NCBI GenBank assembly: GCA_002110485.1
Contig: MOWL01000024.1
Location: 930,001-994,000 of the forward strand
Reading direction: 5' to 3'
Source of the DNA: Emergomyces orientalis
Lineage: Eukaryota > Ascomycota > Eurotiomycetes > Onygenales > Ajellomycetaceae
DNA: 64,000 bases
Below the pieces are notes generated by a model. That model did not search any database. It worked only from the letters and a program-made list of their open reading frames with translations, and had not been told where the DNA came from. Position 1 is the stretch's first letter, and the number at the start of each line of letters is the position of its first letter. A program made the position numbers and the translations under genes. This document shows, piece by piece, positions 59,039-64,000 of this stretch.

Positions 59039-60974
59039 ATGACTTCACAAAATCAACAAACCGCCTCCGGAGCGGTCGCTGGTAAACTCTGGGGTGGCAG
59101 GTTTACAGGTACGCTGACATCACCAAAACCCGTACACCCCCTTGTCAAAATGATTAATTTCTCCCACTAACAGTTTGACCTGCTTTCGTTTGCTTCCTCC
59201 AGGCGCTACCGACCCATTGATGGTCGCATACAACGAGTCCATATATTTCGACCGGGCTTTCTACTCTCAGGACATCGCCGGCTCCATTGCCTTTGCGCGT
59301 GCTAATGTCGCAACCGGAATCCTTACCAAGGATGAGTTTACTACCATCGAGAAGGGATTGAAGCAGGTGCTGGAGGAATGGCGGACAGATGCTTTCAAAA
59401 TCGTCCCTGGTGTTGATGAGGATATTCATACGGCGAATGAGCGCAGATTGGGGGAAATCATTGGCAAGGAAATTGCCGGAAAACTTCACACGTAAGGGGA
59501 CATACACTTTTTGTACATTTATTTTATTTGAGCCACTTTCTTGGTCTGCTATTGTTTGCGCCCGGAGGGTAGGTGGGTGGAATTTGTTGTAAAGTGAAAA
59601 ATTGCTCAGCGAGACTAATGGTGCCCGTTTATCCAACAGGGGCCGTAGTCGAAATGACCAGGTCGCGACCGATTTGCGACTGTGGCTTCGGGACGAGTTA
59701 CGCGTGGTCGAGTCCTACCTTACCGATCTATTGAAGGTCATTGCAGAGCGGGCGGAGAGTGACATTGACTATGTCATGCCCGGATACACCCACCTGCAGC
59801 GTGGACAGGTAAATATTTCCGGAAGCAAAAAAACCACCACGAAAAGCATGGATCTCGTTTTCTAATTCGGTTACTAGCCAGTTCGATGGAGCCATTGGAT
59901 GCTCAGTTACGGCACCTTTTTCATGAATGACCTAGAGCGGCTGCGCGAGGTTATAAAACACGTTAACCGGAGCCCCCTTGGCTGCGGAGCGTTGTCGGGA
60001 AATGCGTTTGGAATTGACCGGGAAGCGATGGCGAGGGAACTGGGCTTTGACGGTCTGATCCACAACAGTATGTCCGCTGTTGGAGACCGGGATTTCATCT
60101 TAGAAACAATGCAGTGGGGGTCGTCATTGATGTTGCATATCTCCCGCTGGAGTGAGGATCTTATTATCTACGGCACGACTGAATTTGGATTTGTCCGGTT
60201 ATCGGACGCCTACACCACGGGAAGCTCTTTGATGCCTCAGAAGAAGAACAGTATGTTGTCCCCCCCCCTCCCCCCAAGAAAATTACGATTTTGTTGCCCA
60301 AATTACGGAGCTGACAGTAATATAACAGGTGACTCCCTTGAGCTCCTACGAGGAAAGTGCGGTAGAATATTTGGTGGTATGGCCGGGCTCATGATGACCA
60401 TTAAGGGTATCCCGTCAACGTACAACAAGGACCTCCAAGAGAGCGTGGAGCCACTCCTCGAGCACATCAAGACGCTGAAGGACAGCCTACTTATCGCAAC
60501 CCGCGTACTGTCCACTCTAGCCGTTTTCCCCAACAAAATGCTCGAGGCTCTAACGCCCGATATGCTGGCTACCGATCTGGCAGAATATCTCGTGCGGAAA
60601 GGTAATTGACTTTCTTCCAACCACCACCACGACCACCCAGATATCCGATGCTGCACGCGATCCTCACGTATTCATTCCTACGCAACGTACCTATCAGCAG
60701 GCGCTAACTAATCTTCATACAAACAGGCCTCCCCTTCCGCGAAACGCACCACATTGCCGGCCGTGTCGTGGCACTTGCGGAAAATGAAGGAATCCCAATG
60801 GACAAATTGACCCTCGCGCAGCTGCAAGCCGTTGACAACCGGTTTGGCGACGATGTGTTGGAAGTGTTTGATTACGAGCGGTCTGTCGAAATGAAGGCGG
60901 CTATTGGAGGGACGAGCAAGTCTGCTGTTCTGGAGCAGATTGCAACGCTACGAAAGGCACTTGGGGAGACATAG
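59039..60974 (+). CDS. ARG4: Argininosuccinate lyase
   Basis: Splits argininosuccinate into arginine and fumarate, the last step of arginine synthesis. Six exons: 59039-59108, 59203-59491, 59640-59808, 59878-60250, 60329-60601 and 60727-60974; the product is 473 residues, the usual length. Splices restore conserved blocks: GGRFT-G-ATDPLMVAYN, AGKLH-T-GRSRNDQVATDLR, LQRGQ-PVRWSHWML, MPQKKN-S-DSLELLRGK and VRKG-LPFRETHHIAGRVV. The fumarase/lyase signature GSSLMPQKKNSDS (about 291-303) contains the active-site Ser loop. The THLQ and HTANERRL segments are also present. In fungi this gene is normally under general amino acid control; I did not verify a Gcn4-type TGACTC site here. Confidence 0.97.
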
Positions 60975-62004
60975 GTTCATACGGGCAAAGTTTGATCTTA
61001 AGCACTGGCTTGGATTGATATAGGATGGATTTAGGATAGGTTTTGGTATGAAGAGCGAGATATGTTGGTAAGATAAACAGCTAGTCCTATGGGATAGAAT
61101 ACGTAGCTGATGTAGGAAATTTTTGGAAGCAAAAGCACCATAACTATTCGGATTTGGTTTCTATGTAGGTGAGGTGATTGTGAATAATATAGTTAAGGTG
61201 GCTATGGTCATTTTATCGTAAGTGTCAATGCAGAGGGAAGTCGACGAAAAACGGAACTGGTTGGCCTATGACGATTGTATCTTGAAAAAGTCAATACTGA
61301 GGCTTACGACAACAATCAATAAACTGCTCCAATAATTTGTCGATGTGCCGTACATCTTTTCCCAACATGCGCCCGCGGGGGCGAAAACTTATCACCTGGG
61401 CGGAGATCCCTCAAGCCGTCTGCAGATCTTGTTAGATCCCATCAATCCACTTCCGCGATTAAACCTAACATGCTCACACCTTGCCACCAGTAACCCTGGT
61501 TCAGCTTTCCAGAGATGGCAATGAAATATTTTTAAAAAGATGTACAAGCTTCTTTAGACACAGCCTCCAGCTCTTCTAGCCAAGCTACTGTTTGATTATA
61601 TTATCAGTGAAGCGTGTTTACATTGTGGCCGAAGTTCCCGTGCAGTGGATAGTATCACGACATTACAATAATAATACATAAATGAAATCAAAGTCACTCC
61701 AAGTTTGATTTTGAGACTTTCTCTTGTTTAGTAGATTTGCACTCTCGCCTTCGTCCAACGCAAGGAATACACGTGTACATTTGATGGTACCTCAAAGCAA
61801 CTGTTCGAAATTACAGATAAATTTTGATCTCCGAGTGCGAAAGTGATAGTCAGCGTACTGCTCACTGACATCACTGAAGCTTTTATATTTCGTTATCAAG
61901 CAGAGTGCAGTTCATGCTGGTTCACGAGTAGAAGGAAGTGCGAGTTAGTCATGTCAATTTAATTCCACAAAATATTAGGCTCCCCCAAGTTCCACAACTA
62001 AGCT
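60975..62004. other. 1-kb spacer, no gene recognised
   Basis: Downstream of ARG4; no ORF with a motif. Ends at the decayed APH-type gene. Confidence 0.6.
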
Positions 62005-62600
62005 CGACCATCAGTGATCTTCATGGTTACCGTAAACCTTTAAAAGCCGTGGTAGAGTCCCAATAATCGGGACACCAAATTGTGGACTCCCAGTTAAACA
62101 GCCAGCGATCTGGCCAGCTTGTACCAGCACATTGTAGTGTTTGAGGTCACCATGTGTAAAGGCGATGCGGTGAGGCATTGGCCCCAATTTTCGTTTGGCG
62201 CGGTTCAGACCTTGGTCGTATGCGCTTTCTTGATGGGAAACCACCCGACAAAGCAGGGAGGTACTCATTGAGCGCTTGCTTAGACTCAGATGGGCCAGCA
62301 ATATGTTTAGTTCAAGTGCTGTAGGACTGAGCTTCGGTCTCTCCCGCTAATCGTCTCGTATACTCAACTAATCCATCGCCAGAAATGCAAGTCATAAGTA
62401 TTAGCGCTGGAGCATGTTGACTACCCAGATGTTCACCGTAGCAGATTACCCTGGGGACGGGTAGACCAGCCTTTCTAGCAACGGCCAAGTCAACACCTCG
62501 TCTAGTTGAGTGCCATCGGACCATTTCAGGCCCAGTCCAAATGATAGTTGGGCAATTTTATTATCATAAGTTGCCGCGACCCAGCCTCAATAAGACCGAG
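62005..62600 (-). pseudogene. Frameshifted APH-type phosphotransferase remnant
   Basis: Minus-strand kinase-like sequence in three frames. The first, near 62550-62312, reads TIIWTGPEMVRW, DLAVARKAGLPVPRVI and ALILMTCISGDGL, as in the N-lobe and hinge of fungal APH proteins. A frame change near 62305 leads to the catalytic loop AFTHGDLKHYNVLV (intact HGD..N). A second change near 62100 leads to RWLFNWESTIWCPDYWD, where the metal-binding Asp of the usual DWE is Asn. Stops lie just upstream of the first piece, so the start is lost. No intron with good sites repairs these joins. A second decayed APH locus in the window, on the opposite strand to the one at 45 kb. Confidence 0.65.
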
Positions 62601-64000
62601 AGAATCGTCGAAGATGACTGTGGAATATTCCCCATCATCGGCGTCGCTGTTCATGCGTTAGTTGATGGCATTCAGTCATGCTGAGATGGTTTGCAGTCTG
62701 GCCAAGTGAAGTTAGGCATGAAGCAGCAAAGATATTAAGAAAAACCTCATAGTGGACTGCGCGGAAGGAATTTATACCGCAAGAGTAATTATCATACCTA
62801 AGTAGAACGCTTTTAAGCAAAACAATTTGAAATCAAAGCAAAGAGTGGCCTCATAGCAATATGCATATGTAAGTAAATTTGGAAGCTCGGCTCAAATCAT
62901 CAACTTTGGCCGTTGTTCCCCAGCCCTCACCCAACTAACCACGTCAACTCAGGTTGGCTTGATAGTATTTTTAAACTGGGATTATGTTTTCACTACTCTG
63001 AAAAGGAGGCCCAGGGGCAGATAGAGGCTCGAAAATCACTTAGGGCATATTTGCTCCATCGAGCATCAGGTTCGTGGTTTCCAGACAGACGCATTATGAA
63101 GTTCGGACGCTTATTATCGTGAAAGAATGAACTCCTTGCGTGTGAGATGCATATGATACATAAAAATAACATTGTAGCATCAACCGTTAGCGCTAATCAC
63201 GACTGGTCTCCAACTTCTGGCAAGGCATGTTGACCGAACTTCTCGTCATCCTTTTTTTTATATCATAGGCTGTTCATTCGTCGATGTCATTTAGATCAAT
63301 TAACATGTCACCATGCAGGCATCTCAGGGACATGGAGATGAAAACGTTGAAATCAAGTGAAATATATGTCGAATTCGCCTGTGCGCCCACTGGAAGCCTC
63401 CCAAATTTCCCAGGGGTGAGACATTTGGGGTTGGTCAGTGAAACAAATGCCCGCAAAACAGCCAGTCAGCGAAGACATTTGCCAGGATGCAGCAGGCCGT
63501 TTGACGCCACATTTAACTAAAGGGGATACCTCAACCCTTCAGGTTTTCTCTGAAGCGGAGATCACTGGGGGATTATAGAGTTGGCCGAGGTGGGTCCCTG
63601 TTCTGGCCATTCATACTATGTAGGTATCCTTTAGTTATTCTGACGAAAAATACAGACTGTATTTATGGTAATGCATGCGAGAATATTTTCCTTAATTTTC
63701 AATAATGCGTGTAATGGTGATGCGGTTCTTAATTGTCAGATGCAGAATGATAAATTGACGTCCTTTGGGACTGCGAGCCGCTCAGCATTGAGGCATTTCT
63801 CATCACAGTTCGCTCATTTTAACTGATCAGCGGGGTTCTTTTCAGCATATGAGAGTACAAACAAGAAAAATTATCCATCAGTCTTCTCCACCTCCCAAAA
63901 TGGCTTGTATGCTTCAAGCAGTGTAGAGCGCTCTTACATGCTTTTGAAACAATGTAAGCCGACTATACCTTCAAATTATTGAAACTTTTGAGACATAAAT
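62601..64000. other. Terminal spacer, no gene recognised
   Basis: About 1.4 kb to the window edge. Short ORFs at 62913-63122 and 63284-63520 lack motifs. A gene could begin beyond the edge. Confidence 0.55.

Overview
This window is nuclear DNA from a filamentous ascomycete. Most genes are split by short introns of about 45-160 bases with GT..AG ends, and several carry a CTAAT- or CTGAT-like branch site just before the acceptor. Spacers are long, and low-complexity tracts (A/T runs, G runs, tetra- to heptanucleotide repeats) are common. Protein content fits Eurotiomycetes, and my best guess is Onygenales (the dimorphic-fungus lineage); I cannot name the species from sequence alone. No bacterial-type operons, CRISPR arrays, rRNA genes or convincing tRNA genes were seen.

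Layout. 0-5 kb: secreted GH25 muramidase (minus) and a large nuclear-looking coiled-coil protein (minus). 6.8-12.1 kb: peroxisomal enoyl-CoA isomerase-like protein ending in SKL, an FBXO31-like F-box protein, and a deaminase-fold-like protein that appears to lack its catalytic Glu (all plus). 13.6-18.6 kb: a gene-poor stretch with a heavily degraded gene and one small-exon orphan gene. 20-26.3 kb: kynurenine 3-monooxygenase (minus) and methionine aminopeptidase 1 (plus), divergent from one promoter, then a vacuolar-type MFS transporter. 27.4-35.3 kb: a ZZ/EF-hand protein, the splicing factor Prp17 and the cornichon cargo receptor Erv14. 37.6-43.8 kb: a second MFS transporter, an NmrA-like reductase and an F-box protein. 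44-47 kb: an accessory-looking patch with a long imperfect inverted repeat made of tetranucleotide repeats, an AT-rich stretch, a 5'-truncated APH-type kinase gene and a broken small ORF. 47.7-61 kb: an ADP1-like ABCG transporter, a PLP aminotransferase, a FAT1-like very-long-chain acyl-CoA synthetase/transporter and argininosuccinate lyase. 62-62.6 kb: a second decayed APH-type gene.

Most intact genes are housekeeping: NAD/tryptophan metabolism, arginine synthesis, peroxisomal fatty-acid metabolism, ER export, pre-mRNA splicing and N-terminal Met removal. They do not form one obvious pathway cluster. The isomerase and the acyl-CoA synthetase both belong to fatty-acid breakdown but lie about 48 kb apart. 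The most unusual features are the deaminase-like protein with a replaced active-site motif, the tetranucleotide hairpin beside a truncated kinase gene, and a pseudogene whose stops are compatible with C-to-T (RIP-type) decay. Exon boundaries were derived by hand from reading frame and splice consensus; all multi-exon models given here close in frame.
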